Source: Strix aluco (lineage: Eukaryota; Chordata; Aves; Strigiformes; Strigidae). Taken from it: a stretch of DNA of 64,000 nt. The stretch spans positions 24,404,251-24,468,250 of the forward strand of contig NC_133941.1 of the NCBI RefSeq assembly GCF_031877795.1. The letters run 5' to 3'. Positions 1 through 12,911 of the stretch are shown piece after piece (the first letter of the stretch is position 1; each line of letters opens with the position of its first letter). The translations under genes were made by a program, and so were the position numbers. Below the pieces are notes generated by a model. It ran no database searches, was not told where the DNA came from, and saw only the letters and a program-made list of their open reading frames with translations.

Positions 1-3000
1 GGTAGATGGGACATTTAATACGGGCAGTATATTTTTATTCTGGAAGCAGCCTGGTTCTTCCTCCTGCTAGTGTATTTTACTCCTACAAAAGGCTACCAGC
101 TACTCACAGCTACGGACTCTATATAAACTAAAATAGTGGGACCTAGAAAAGCTAGAGGCAATGAAAGAATAAGGCAAAGGAGATAAAACATGCAAACTAC
201 ACAGCAGGTACCAAATATCTTTTCCTATTTATTTGAAAGAAACATTTTCATTTTATATCTTTTACTGCAGTTTTGGTTCATGTTCAATGCACTCAGCAAA
301 GGCTTACTGCACAATTTCCTTCAACTTCAGCAAGATTTGGATCAGCTGATGAAAACACAGGTTCTCTTCCCGTTATCATAAAGGATGCACAGTACACAGG
401 CAACATAAACAAGATGCTCACCCATACACCTACTACTTGGAAATCACATTGGTAGCAGCTCCTTCCCCATGAGTTATTTCACTTTAAAAATCAAAAGTCT
501 CTTTAAAGATGCATCAGAATGATTGCTCCGCTTCAGTGGGATTGCATTAGCAGATCCAGGAATATTGTCCAGCAGCCAGAATACACAGCTATTTTCTGTA
601 CTACAGTATTATCTAGCTAGGATATAAATATTGGGTGGGGGAGACAGTTTATGTCTCTCTCCTTGGTATGTCTCAGCATATGTATTAGAGGGATAATACA
701 TGGTTGTGTGCCTGGTTGCTTCTCAAGTCACTGGCACCATGAAAAAATAGCAAAGTGAGAAACAGTGTTATCGAAGTTAAATACATCTGCACTTACTCAG
801 AACCTTTTCCTTAGCCTGGCTGTTGGTCTTCCCAGTAATGTGTAACTGGTTTTCACAGCAAATTTATACTGAATTGTGTTTGAAGAGAATGGCTGTAGAT
901 ACCCTTAAGCTTCTAAGGCAAAGAAAGCCTTATCTCTAAACCCGAACAGACACATGGAGAGGCAGAATACTTCTTAAATCTTACTCTCCTTTTTTGAATT
1001 CAACTGCTGGCTCTACAGTTACATAACAGGAAAACCTGTCCAAAAGCCTGCGACTGTATGCTAGAATCATACTTTGAGAGACTAACCCAAAGTATCCTCA
1101 AATGTACTGTCTACAGGCCTGGTTTACCTTTATTAAGAAGCCTTTTGTATCCTTTGAGTAATTTCTGAAGGCAGGTTTCACCACACTCTTGATTTCTGGC
1201 TTTTAACTAAGACTGGAAACACTGAGAGTAGCTTTCTTGTTTCAGCGCAGATCCAGGCCCTTCAGCAGGGGCAGGAATATCAAGGTATCCGGTGGCCTGT
1301 GCATACAAGCAGCTTATTGTACTTGTTATCCAGAGCCTGTCTGCAGCGGGAGTGTAACAGGTCCTGCGGGAGGGAGAGCCTCGTACACTGCGGCATCGCT
1401 CGCCCCTTGTCTCACAGCCAGTGGGCTGCGGCCACCAGCTCTGCCCAGTGTCAGCACCTGCTCCCAGGCTGAGGAATGAGGAAAACGTTCTCCTGGCAGA
1501 GGCAGCAGCTTCCCCCCCATCCTTCACAAAACTGCAAATAGCCTGGACCTCAGCACCAACGCAGTACTACTTACAGAAATTATCTTATGACTTTCTTTGT
1601 TCCAGATGCTCAACAAAGCTTTAACTTGCGATGCAGTTTGGCTACGTCCTTCAATTAAGAGCTTTAAGAGATATCTCTGTTAAAAGCTGCGTGAAAAATG
1701 TAAGTTAAACACACCAGCCATTTTCAAATCCTTTCAAAGAATCAAAACAGGTAGAGGAACTGCAACATGCTCTTGGTTAAGTTGTGCTCCTTTGGCTCTA
1801 TGGGGCTGTATTATTTTCAAGCCTTGTGTAACTGTCCTTAATTATACTTTCAATTAATTTTCTGTATGGACGCTAAGTCTACAGTGAAGTACAGCACTTA
1901 ACAGCAAAGCAAATAATTTATTGGGATCATTACTACAGTGTGGTAACATAAGCATGTATTTTGTATCCTGAACAGCATCAGGACAAACTTACTCAGCCCA
2001 CTGACCAAAGGTGTCCTTTCCTTTCTGCTTATGACAGATATCTTAAAAAAAAAAAGGAAAAAAAGGAGAAAATATATTGCTGGATAGATAGTCAGATAAA
2101 CTGACAGACAAGCTTTGTATATACTTACTGGATTAAATTTCCTTTAATAAAATGGAGCTGTTACAATAAGAGTAATAAAATCCTAGAAGCTGATTTCCAA
2201 TAATTCATCACATATAATAATGGCAATCTCTATTTTGCATTGTTTTCTTTATGACTTGGATAAATACCGTCTGACAGCAGGGTGTTGCGAGTGTTGGAAG
2301 GATTAAAACTGTGAACTCATCTTCAGACTTTGCCCTAAGGTTACCAAAGAATGTTCAATTCCTGGAAAGCCACTTTGAGAGCACATTGCTCCCACCCCTC
2401 TCAGTGAAAATGGACATAAATATCTCATTTAGTTTCGTAATGACCTTGTTGTTCTGGAGGAGCAGAACAAGATGGACCTTTTCACATGCTAGCTCATACG
2501 CATACCTCTTATATTTTGCCCTGTTATACAGCCGCTTTTAAGCCTCCACCAAAGTAAAAGAATCTACACGATTATGTCTAGTCTGAAAAAACAGTTAAGA
2601 ACACTTAAAAATTTCGTGCTTTTTTGAAGCATCTTGGTGTCTGAATCATGTGATTTGATACTGCAAATGGATCTGACATAAAGGTCTCAAACCTGAGGCT
2701 TTCTGGAGTTTGAATTCTGGTCTTTTTTTAATGCATTATAAGGCAAGAATTATTTGGAACATACATATAATCAGAAGCTGCCATCTCTCAAATGAGGATA
2801 AATTTGAATCCTTAGTTTTCCTACAATATTTCCAGTCAATTGGTTTGGAGAACAGCACCAGTTTTAAGCACTTGCTCTTCATCCTCATGCGAGGTTTGCG
2901 AGGTTTTAGAGTAATGTATTTTTATGTGGGTGACAGACCAGTAGCAATTAAGTACATCAGTGCAGTTTTATTTCTCACATTTTGTATTTATCCTAACAAC

Positions 3001-6000
3001 AGTTTTTAAAGAAGATATATGTTCAGAGTAATAATGTTTCGCTTCCCATACAGCCAGCACCATTGTAAAAGCTTTTGCCGAGCAAGTTTGCAATGTTACT
3101 TACCAAGAAAGTGATTAGTCAAAATTGCTGACAATAATATAAATATTTACACCATACTATAAACTAGGGCTTTAGAACATGGTGACTAGTGCATGATGCA
3201 GCCAGACTAAGGAATCCAGATACAGATTTCCTTCTCATTGTCCTGATTCATCTTTATAGGCCACAGATAAGGAAAAAATGCAGCGTTGCTAAGCTAGACT
3301 GAGACTCTGTTTTATTTTCCTAAAAATGTGAAGGTGGTTACTTCTGTCTTCGTCCAGAAACCCCGACTTGGTCAAACTTTTCTTTTTTAACCATTTCAAA
3401 ATTCCTCTTCTGTCATTTGAGTCTCTAGCAGCAATGTCTTTACAAAAGTTCTGAGATTGCCCAGTGTGTTGGTATAAGCATCCATTATTCTTACACACTA
3501 CCATTAGAGTTCCTCTTCTGAAATGAAATCCAAGTGCCTAGAAACGCAGCACGCAGCAATATCCAAACCACAGTTGCCCTGGCCCCAGCATCAGAACATT
3601 TCCTGTCTCTCAGTCATTGATTACCTCTTGTTTGTATATCAATCCTGCAGAAAAGCAATGCCAGAGAGAAAGATAAATTCTTATCTTGCTCCTTCTGCAT
3701 ACTTAGGAAGTCAGAAAAATGATTTGGTGGTGCTCAAGAAGGAAATCCTCAGAAGGGACTAATGACTTCCCCTTTTATTGTAACCCTTTTACAATCCATC
3801 ACACTGACTGGTAGATTTAGGGCTTCACAGTTAGACCTCCTGGCAACCAGCTGCGTTACAGAAGTGCTTCACTTACAGTCCTACAACAGAGACAGTTCTA
3901 GCCCAAAAGACTGCATCCATGCCTTAAAAACAGCCTTCCCTGGAACTGTAGAGGCTCACCATGAATAAGAGCACAGGCCTGCAGATGGGGACACCTGGAT
4001 CCTGCTGCAAGCACAGATGCAGCCTGTGTTTAGTCACTAGAAGGTCCCTTTAGGAACCAGATCCAGTACGGAAACTGCATTCAGCAATACTTCATCCTGA
4101 AGCATCAGATCCCAAAGTAAATCTGGGGATTCTGTGTTTGGTACCTAACTGGTCTATCAAAGTGGGATTCAAAGTAGCCAGCGTGCTAGATTTCCTTTTG
4201 AAGCCCGCTCTCATGAGTATGCCTGGCTTGAAAATGTTTTGAACTAGCAGTTTTTCCTCCTTCTATCCTCAGACAGTGTAAGAAGTCACTCAATTTAATT
4301 TAAGATCCATGGCCTAGACATCAGAATGACTTCCCCCACCCCCCACCCCCAGAGATGGGTGAAATTCTTTATTCTAAAATAAAGAAACAGCAGTGCTTCC
4401 CTTCTAAACTGTAGCACTGAAGTTGTTAGAGCACTTAGCTATGTTCAATTCCTTTCCCAGTACGAGAGGTTCAAACGTGTGCCCCAAAGGCTGTATCAAC
4501 GTCCTTCACACTGTGTTAGTTAGGGTGCTCAGCACCTCTCACGCTGAAGTCATGCCACCACTCCTGGAAAGATTTGCTGGATCAGGGAAAATGTGTTTTC
4601 AGATTGGCTATCCCTGTGCTCCCCAAAGCAGCTCCATGCTGGGCTGAGACTTTGGACCTTCCATTTCTGGGCATAACTCCAAATTTTTACCTAGAACAAC
4701 CAGGTTGCCTCCTCTAGGGACCATGTTTTGAAGTAAAGTAGCAACTTACCCCCACACTTTAGAGGGATCCCAGTCTTGTCAATACAAACTGCATATGCTT
4801 TGGCGTAGACGGGAAGCAGAGCTCCATCCCAGAGCCCTCAGGAAGATGAATTAACCAGCCTTTAGACTTCCCTCTGGCTTCAGCACTAGGATGATCAATG
4901 TGAGCAGTTCTGGACTTCAGGTAGAAGCACAACTATTTATTTTAATCTCCAACTAGACGGAGGTTTTACAAATCACATTTTTGGATCTAAACCCCATCCA
5001 TCTATGCCTCATTTAAAACATTATTTATCAGTTCTGGTTCATTTCCTACATATCTCAGTATTTCAGTTTGTAACACTGGACTGCTTAACTGCTTCATATG
5101 AGCAATGCAGGCATTAAACAGAGATGTTTGCAGCACAGTTCAGCAGATGGCAGGAACTGACACAGCCGACAAAGTTTAAAAAGTAAAATATGCATCTTAA
5201 TGTGGCAGTTACCCTAAATTCAGATTCCATGTAAGCTCCTCACAAAGCCTACAACAAAACCAGGTACCAGTGAATTGCAACAAATACCCTGTAAACATAG
5301 AGATGTTTTTATATCTGTGGGCTATGTAACTGCCATTATGATATTCTTGATAGCTCTTTTATTTATTTTATGACCTATTAATGACTTACAGTTTAATTCT
5401 CTGATTATTATATTCTAAGTCAGGGAAGATTACTCACAACTAGTGCAACCATCAAGATTTAATAAGAATATAAAAGACACTCAACAAAGAAAAGAAGAAA
5501 AGCCAACAATGGGAAATAATTACAAGCATAAGCACTTAATTAAGTGAAAATATGGCAACACAGTACTAGTAAACTATTGGAAATTTTTTTGATATACTGC
5601 ATCAAATATTCCTTTGATAGAGGAAACAAAAAGCCAGATGGCGCTGCTTTCTTTAGGCAACAGGTCTCTAAAGAACAAATCGCTTGCATATGTATGTATT
5701 CTTGAAGATAGGAACCAAAAGAAAAAAACATTTGCAATGTATTTCTGATAGTCTGCCAGTAAAACACCAACATAAATCCGTGGTTCTACAGACAGACAAT
5801 AATGCTCAGCATAACTGCAGGGGGGAATGAAGATCACAGGTGGAATGAAAGTGTCTACAAGTTCTGCTGAAGGCACTCAGCACTTTCAGGTCTCAGTTGA
5901 TTAAAAAAATTCCTTATGTATCATATTTAATGGTTTCAGTCCAGTCTAGTCTGTAGGCTAATCGTTTACCACATCCCAAAGCCATTGAGTACCTTCAATG

Positions 6001-6239
6001 CCAGTTTTAAAAGCAATGCCAGGGACTTAAACAAAAGTAAAGTAAAATAAAAGTAAAGTAAAGATTTCATGTGGCTTAAACAAACAAACAAACAAAAGAT
6101 TATACTGTCAAATTCCTGTCTTTCCAAAAAACTTTTGCCTATGAACCTGGCAAAAAGGCAACGTGAAAGGGATGTAAATTGATATTTGAAAATTGTACTG
6201 GAACGTAACCGTGACAAAGAAACAGCCAAAGAACCACTT
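1..6239. other. Gene-free upstream region, left part
   Basis: AT-rich unique sequence. At 1230-1530 there is a modestly GC-richer stretch with open frames up to 106 codons on the minus strand and 80 on the plus strand. None resembles a known protein and CpG is not enriched. I see no splice-supported exon. Confidence 0.7.
6022..6100. repeat. AAAGT-type and CAAA microsatellites
   Basis: AAAGTAAAGTAAAATAAAAG-type repeats run at about 6033-6063, followed by (CAAA)4-5 at about 6079-6097. They lie just upstream of the old CR1 fragment. Confidence 0.85.
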
Positions 6240-6870
6240 AAAGGCTGGTAAGCATGAACCAGCAGTGCTCTCTGTCAGCAAAAGGTGGCCAACAACATCC
6301 TGGGTGTGTTAACAGCAGCACAGCCAGTAGCTCGTGGGAAGTGATTATCCCCCTGTACTGCTCAGCACTCAGGAGACCACCTGTACAAAACTGCACCCAA
6401 TTTTGGGCTCCCAGTACAAACCAGACATCAGTAACCTGGAGTGAGTTCAGCACAGTGCCACCAGGATGATCAAGGGACTGGAGCACTTGCCCTGTGAGGG
6501 AGAAGCCAAGGGAACTGGGCTTGTTCAACACGAAGATTTGAGAGGACCTTATAGCAGCCTACAAAGAGCCTACCAAGGAGGCAGAGCCAGGGTCTTCACA
6601 GTGGTGCCTCGTGGAAGGATGAGGGATAACAGACATTAGCTGAAACAAGAAAGACTCAGACTAGACAGTAGAAATAATTTTTTGCACCATGAGGACAAGC
6701 AATGGGACAGGTCACCCAGAGAGTCTCCAACTTTGGAGGTTTTCAAAACCAGGCTGGGGTAAAGACTTTAGTCACCTGGTCTGACCTCACAGTTGATCCT
6801 ACTTTGAGCAAAAGGTTAGACCAGCTGACCTCCTAATGTGTCTTTCCACCCGAATTATCCTAAGAATCTA
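6240..6870 (+). mobile_element. Old, diverged CR1 LINE 3' fragment
   Basis: The order of recognisable CR1 3'-end phrases is kept: a stretch about oral-type CACCAGGATGATCAAGGGACTGGAGCAC, 'GTGAGGGAGAAGCCAAGGGA'-like text, a dispersed 'gaacaggctgggg'-type block and a final TTCCACCC. Many substitutions and indels are present and the terminal ATTCTGTG repeats are gone, so this is an old insertion in plus orientation. Boundaries are approximate. Confidence 0.8.
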
Positions 6871-7409
6871 GGAATACAATTTCCAGAAATTCTAGACAAA
6901 AACATCCTTAAGTAGGCACTCTTACTAGAAATGAAAACAGCCTCACTACTTGCACACTCAAGATACATGGTCTCTCTTGTTGCATACATTAGTCACACCG
7001 ATAGCCTTCTTTTGCAGCATTTAAGTACACATGTAATGCACATAAACTTAATCCCATTGCACGCAGGGGAACTTGAACTCAGTCTTTGGAGAGTCCAGAC
7101 AAAACCAAACAAGTGCAGGCCTACGGTCTGTGCAGCCATGCACACAGTCACAGTCCCAATACAACACAGGAGCTCTAAAAACTTTGACTGACTGTGCAAG
7201 ACGTATTTAGCAAGGATCACTTTTTTAAAAAAAAAAAACAGTAAAATTAATAAAATAAATAATGAATGGGGATGGGCTGGACCTTGGCAATGGAGTCCGC
7301 TTTTCTGCTCTTCATTTCTTTCCTGTGGCCCGTTTCAGGGTGGGTGCTTCAGGACTTCAGGAACCTCACCACTGCTATAGCACCTGTGGAGCTGGTGCTC
7401 TACCTTGTG

Positions 7410-7565
7410 GGAAGATTTTCTTTTCTCCTTCCTTCCTCCCTCCCTCCTCTCCCCGTACCTCTTGTGAGCTGGGAACTACTCCGAAAAGCATGAGTCCGTG
7501 AAACAAAAGAACCTTTTGAACAGCTCTTTTTTTCCTTTTTTCTTTTTTTTTTTTTTTTAAAACCC
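7410..7565. repeat. Polypyrimidine tracts
   Basis: Two almost pure C/T stretches, about 7418-7454 (TTTTCTTTTCTCCTTCCTTC-type) and about 7526-7558 (mostly T), flank a short mixed segment. They are low-complexity and lie in gene-free sequence. Confidence 0.85.
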
Positions 7566-10500
7566 CTCCATTTCAATAGCACACATTGTTCTATGAATTA
7601 CCTTTTGGAGTAGTTCCATATACAGAGGCCTTTTCATTTTACTGGATTACTCCTTTCACTGAATTACACTTTGCCAATCGTAGCTCTAGGGCCTGATTCT
7701 TCTCTTATTTATCTTGTTGCTGATGAGCTATGTAAGGACATACAATTTAGTTTTACAGCTGTACAAAGACATGGTATTTTAAACAGATCTATTCTTTACT
7801 CATATTTACAGATAACCTCCTGCCACTCTCTCTTCTAGAGCACTGCACCATCTCTGCTGACAGCATCTGGAAAATACATTAGGCTTGCTTTTTCTTTAAA
7901 TTCCTTGTTCTGGAATGTATTACTGGTAACATGTCTCTGACCTATCACCGAGTATACCTTTGATGAAAAAAGTAAAAACTAACCTTTCAAAAATAAACAT
8001 TATTTCCCAGAGTTTGTACATATCGATTTTTAAATCATTCTCCACCTATTTTATGTAATGAAATCTATAAAAATAATGTTAATAAGAAGATTCTGTTGGC
8101 TAGAATAAAACAATGACAACACAGTTGGGAAATTTAGATGCAACTGATTCCTGCTCTCACATTCATCACCTAGATGTGGATTCAGCACCTCTCAGGTCCA
8201 TTACCAGTATACCCTCTAAAAACACACCACCACCTCTTAAATCTCGACACTATTTGCATACTTCGCAGCACGCAGCTAAGTTATGCAGCTTCAGACACAT
8301 GCAAACATGCTTTTCTTAGCTAGGTGCTTTACCAGCTAAGATAAACCATTAACGCACGTCACAGTATGTTTCACAAACAATTTTAATAAAGAAAGTGTTC
8401 AAACTCACCAGAACGTTTACACTAGCCTCACAATGCCAAACTCATAACTTTATTTCCCACCTCATTTCAGCGATACAATTTTTCACAGCAACTTTTGCAT
8501 AAAAATCATGTCTTCTCTAGTTGTAGAAGTGTGTAAATACACACACACATATATGCTGTGGTTAAAAAAAGGTGCACTGATTTTACTGGGACTTTAAAAA
8601 GGAGAAATTAATATATAGAAATAGACTAAGCTAAGCTATCTCAGCCTGAAAGTGTAAAAGTTATGAAGTTCTGAAGACTGAAGATAAAAATAGGAGCTTT
8701 ATTTCCTCCTATTGAGTCTCTTCTATCCACACTCTTGACATTTATTTCCTGTTTTAAGTAAAAGGCTGAAAGTTGCTTCTCAGATAGCAGTGTATGGTAA
8801 CCCTTCTGGAAGAGTGAATACGGTCCCCTTGCAGGAAAGGCAGATGCAGCAATGTCAACACATGCTGAAGCAATCTTTCCAGGATGGAGTTAACAGAGAG
8901 CTTAAGCTAACGGTGCCAGATCTCCTCAGGAAGTGTGCTGCGGAATTAGAGAACAGCAGAACCACCTGACAACCTGGCTGGCTGTCATCATCTTAAAAAA
9001 AAATAAAAGGATCAACAGACTCTGCAGGGAGGAATGCCAATGATTTTTATAAAGCTATAACGCACAGTTTTTTGTTCGATGGGCCAGGCTAGGGGACCAC
9101 ACAGTTATCTGCGTACACACGGTTTGTAATTAGACAGCGTGCTGACATGCAATGCCAACCCTATGCCGATTTCTCTGGCTTCCAGATGACATGTGGCCAT
9201 GCCACTGTTTTGAACTCCACATTCAGATGAGACACAGCCACTTCTGGATGCAGTGCAGCACCCCAGGCACCTCCCTTTCCTGGGGGGCCAAGGCCACCAC
9301 CGCCCTCTCCTCCCTGAAGCCAACCCTGCCAGGCACAGCCTAACTAACGTCTGTACTAGTCACGCCAGCTGCTTAACTAAACAATACAAAGCACGTTATA
9401 CTATGTGAACATCTGTTTGCACAATGCAGAATAGAGCAGTTAAGAGGTTTATTTGAGTGTACAGCTAATTTGATGTGTACTGCGAATACAATGTACAATG
9501 TGTCAGTGCGTGAAGGGCAGCAAGCCCAAGGGAAGTAAGTGCTACAGCGTGGAAGAGTCATTTATGTAACAGGTAGTGCTTGCTCTTTACTGAGAAAATT
9601 AACTGCCCTACACTTCTAAATGCATCAAAAATGAATCCAAAAGAGTGCTGTTAAATTGTATATCCTGGGTCAGATCATCTTCGCAAACTCCAAACATCCC
9701 TATTTTAATGCTAAATCATGTGCGTAGATGTTTCTGCATATTTCTAGGTAGGAGCTTACTCATTTCCTTCTGGCATGAATCCAGTGCTGTTTGAAATAAA
9801 AAAGTATCTTTCAAGTATGCGTGTGCCAAGCAAGCCAGCACATCTTAAGCAAAAGAATATTTTTAATAACTAGTTTCACAGATTTTAAATCCAAGGTGAT
9901 CGCACAATTGTGATCGCTGAATCTGATCTTCTGAGTAACAGAGGCCAGAGCTTTCCCTACGGGCTTCATGCACTAAGCCCACAACCAGTTCTATGTGAAT
10001 AGGCCAAATGTTTTTCCAGAACTTACTGGCTAGAAGTGAAGGGCACCATCACATGCATTTTCATGAAAGCTCAGAGTAAACCAAAACATTCAGGTCCCTT
10101 TCAGAACTTTGATACTGACCATCCATGTATCTTGATTCCTGCAGGCTGCCAGGCAGACCCACAGCTTAAGTTATCCTGGAGCAATTCCAGCCACTTGCAA
10201 TGCAAGTAGGCTATTATATAGTGGATTCAATAAACCTCCATACCCCTTATGCAATGGTAATCATTCATGAAACGGTTTCTGAAGTAGCAGAGAATTAGTT
10301 ATCTGCCTACGACACTGCTCTGTCATACCGATATTATACACCCACAAATGTAAGCCCCTCTTCCCCAGACACTGTTACAGCCCTTAAAGTGCCCTTCATG
10401 GCCTGCTTCTCTGACTGTGTAGTAGATGTACTGCTTCTAGTTCTCAAATCAAAACTTTACTTTGACAAGTTTCAGCTTATCTAAATATCTTTCAGTGAGC

Positions 10501-12240
10501 ATGCCCAACCAACTCCTCCATCCACAACCAGACAGCTGTAGCCGTAACCCAAACCAGTTCTGTATCTTCCTCTTTCTCTCCACTGCATAACCTTGTCCAC
10601 ATAGTCAATTCAAACTTTTTTTGCAGTGTGTATGTGCTTGATAGCTATGATCACACCAGATCTTCCAGCCTCACCTGCCCTATATTGCTCCAGACCAAGT
10701 TGTTGTTTGTGGGAAGTCAGTGATTTTGTAATGTAAGTATTGCAAAATACCTCATGGCTCTATGGAATTAATAGTGTCATTTAAATACAGATCTACTAAA
10801 GAGCCAGGGTATGCAACAGGTCAGATCTAAATTATGTATCATGATCCCTGGACACAAAAAGAACTACAAGAGATTAGCTTGCGGTGTCAGTTACATCACT
10901 GGGTATGTCCAGATGCAGAGCAGTAATTCCATACAGGCACCATTCACAACAGAAAACAGCACCATTTTCATACACAGGATGAAGTTATTTTAAACAGGTT
11001 GCCTTGCTGGGAACTAGCAGACAGAAGCACATGAAGCAAAGACTGATTTTAGAGAGATGAATGGAAGATGCAGGGAATTTTGCAGTTCTGCTGCTAGGCT
11101 AGATGTTTGTTGGGCCCTTCCAATCTCCTTTACTTTTTCTCCAAATTAATGCTTTGATTTTTTTTATCCACTGAATATTTCTTTGAAAAGGGAGAGTGGG
11201 ACAGGTCTCTTGCCCTTAGGTGGAGAATACCTCCCTACTGCATCTCATCCTGTCATTCACAGAGAGCATCACAGAAACTCCTTTTTGTCTGTCTTCTCCC
11301 AACTCCCAAGTAGTTTATATAAACACAAAGAGCATCAGGCAGGAAATTATGACAGGACACCACAAGAAAACAACCAAATGCATAATTCAGGTGAAAATAT
11401 AAAGAAAAAAGTCAGTTTCTTTCCTAGAGTCCACACCTATCAGAAGACATGAACTAAAAAGCTATCAGATATTAACAGCTAGCTATTTTTTTAAATGTTA
11501 TTTTCATTAGATTCAGTCAGGCATTTGGAGTAAGAACTGCCTAAATTAAGTATTTACCTTTAAAATTATTTCTAATACACCACGATTTTCTGCAGGGCAT
11601 AATGCAAGGCTTGAAGGAATAACAGGAAACCAAAAGAGGAAGAAACAGCACAAAATAATGTGCTGTCACGCCAAATAGTTTCAATGATACGACATGATTT
11701 GACAATGATTTACCTCTTCCCAAAACACATAATCAAACTACACATACCTTACAGTAAATAGAAAGGATTTGTTTTTTCATTTTGTGTTTTATTGTTGTTG
11801 TTGTTGAGAATAACGGCCAGGGCAAGGAACGAAAATTTCATGTATGCAAATCTAGATGCCAGCAAGAAAAAAAGTAGGATGTGCCGAGGGGGGTGGGAAG
11901 AGATTATAAAAGGTGATGCAGTTGTAACTGCAACCTCTATATCCATGTTAAATAGCTCAAGCAGTCTTGTTTCTTCATCACCAGTCGCCTCCTCCTTAGA
12001 TCCTTCCCTTGTTCTACGTTTTTGAATGACTGATCTGTTTTTCCCAGAGAGATTACACCAAATGCCATTTTGTTTACTTAAACTTGTGCTCTAGTTAGGA
12101 AGTACCACTCTGCGTAATGACTTGTTTTTATAGAGACCACAAATGCCAGGTAGCACCATGTACTTTTTATTTTGGGCTTCTTCAGATTGTCTCTTTGGCC
12201 ACATAAATAGTATTGACTCAGAGAAAATGAATCCCTAGAT

Positions 12241-12350
12241 TAAAAAAAAAAACAAAACCAAAACAAAACTAAAATACAACAACAAGCAAGAAAACAAAAC
12301 CAAACCAACAAAAATCCCTCCCCAAAATCAAATCAAACCAAAAAACGATT
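12241..12350. repeat. A-rich low-complexity tract (CAAAA/CCAAA type)
   Basis: About 110 bases are dominated by A with regularly spaced C, including an initial run of ten or more A. No unit is strictly repeated. It looks like a decayed A-rich simple repeat. Confidence 0.85.
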
Positions 12351-12895
12351 GAAATTTTAGTAAAAATGCAAAACATTGTCCTCTCTAGTTAGGTTTCATT
12401 AGTGTTCTAGGGTCATTCTGTGCCTGTCACGTAGTCATCACAGCGATTTTGAGGAAAAAAACCCCCACAAAACAGTTAATAATGATTAATGGCTTCAGAC
12501 TGTAATACAGACTGCAAATTCATTTTATGGCTCAGATGCAAAGATGCAGTGCAATGGGTCTTTTTTGTCTTGAGTATTTCCACCCAGGTTCCAATGACTG
12601 TTCTGACGGTGGCCCCAAGGACCCTCTCTGCACCCTCCAATATCTGCTCTGCATGACACTCCCCAAAAATCCTGACTCAGACTCATGTGATAACACTTGT
12701 AGAGTTCTCATTTTATAATGACTGTGCTCAAATTCACACACAAACAAGAATGACCTACCACACAGTATTGTCTTGTTGCTTCGTTACACGGCTGCAGACT
12801 GCTCACATCACCAGTCTATTACCTCTCTTACCACTAGTTGAGCCTGCAACTATTCCTCTACAGGGAGAGCAGGATCCTTTTCATAAGCAGCAAAA

Positions 12896-12911
12896 TTTTT
12901 TTTTTTTTTTT
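12896..12911. repeat. T16 homopolymer
   Basis: An uninterrupted T run in gene-free sequence upstream of NINJ1, preceded by GCAAAA. Confidence 0.9.

Noticed and set aside
1207-1527. Overlapping frames of 80-106 codons in a GC-richer patch.
   Set aside because: There is no homology, no CpG enrichment and no splice evidence. Coding potential seems to be chance.
7266-7493. 75-codon frame whose start looks like a signal peptide.
   Set aside because: The hydrophobic stretch comes from T- and C-rich low-complexity DNA running into a polypyrimidine tract. There is no support for an exon.
11080-11130. Possible CR1 tail (GGCTAGATGTTTGTTGGGCC then CTTCCAATCTC).
   Set aside because: Only about 35 bases resemble CR1 and no terminal repeats follow. 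That is too little to call.
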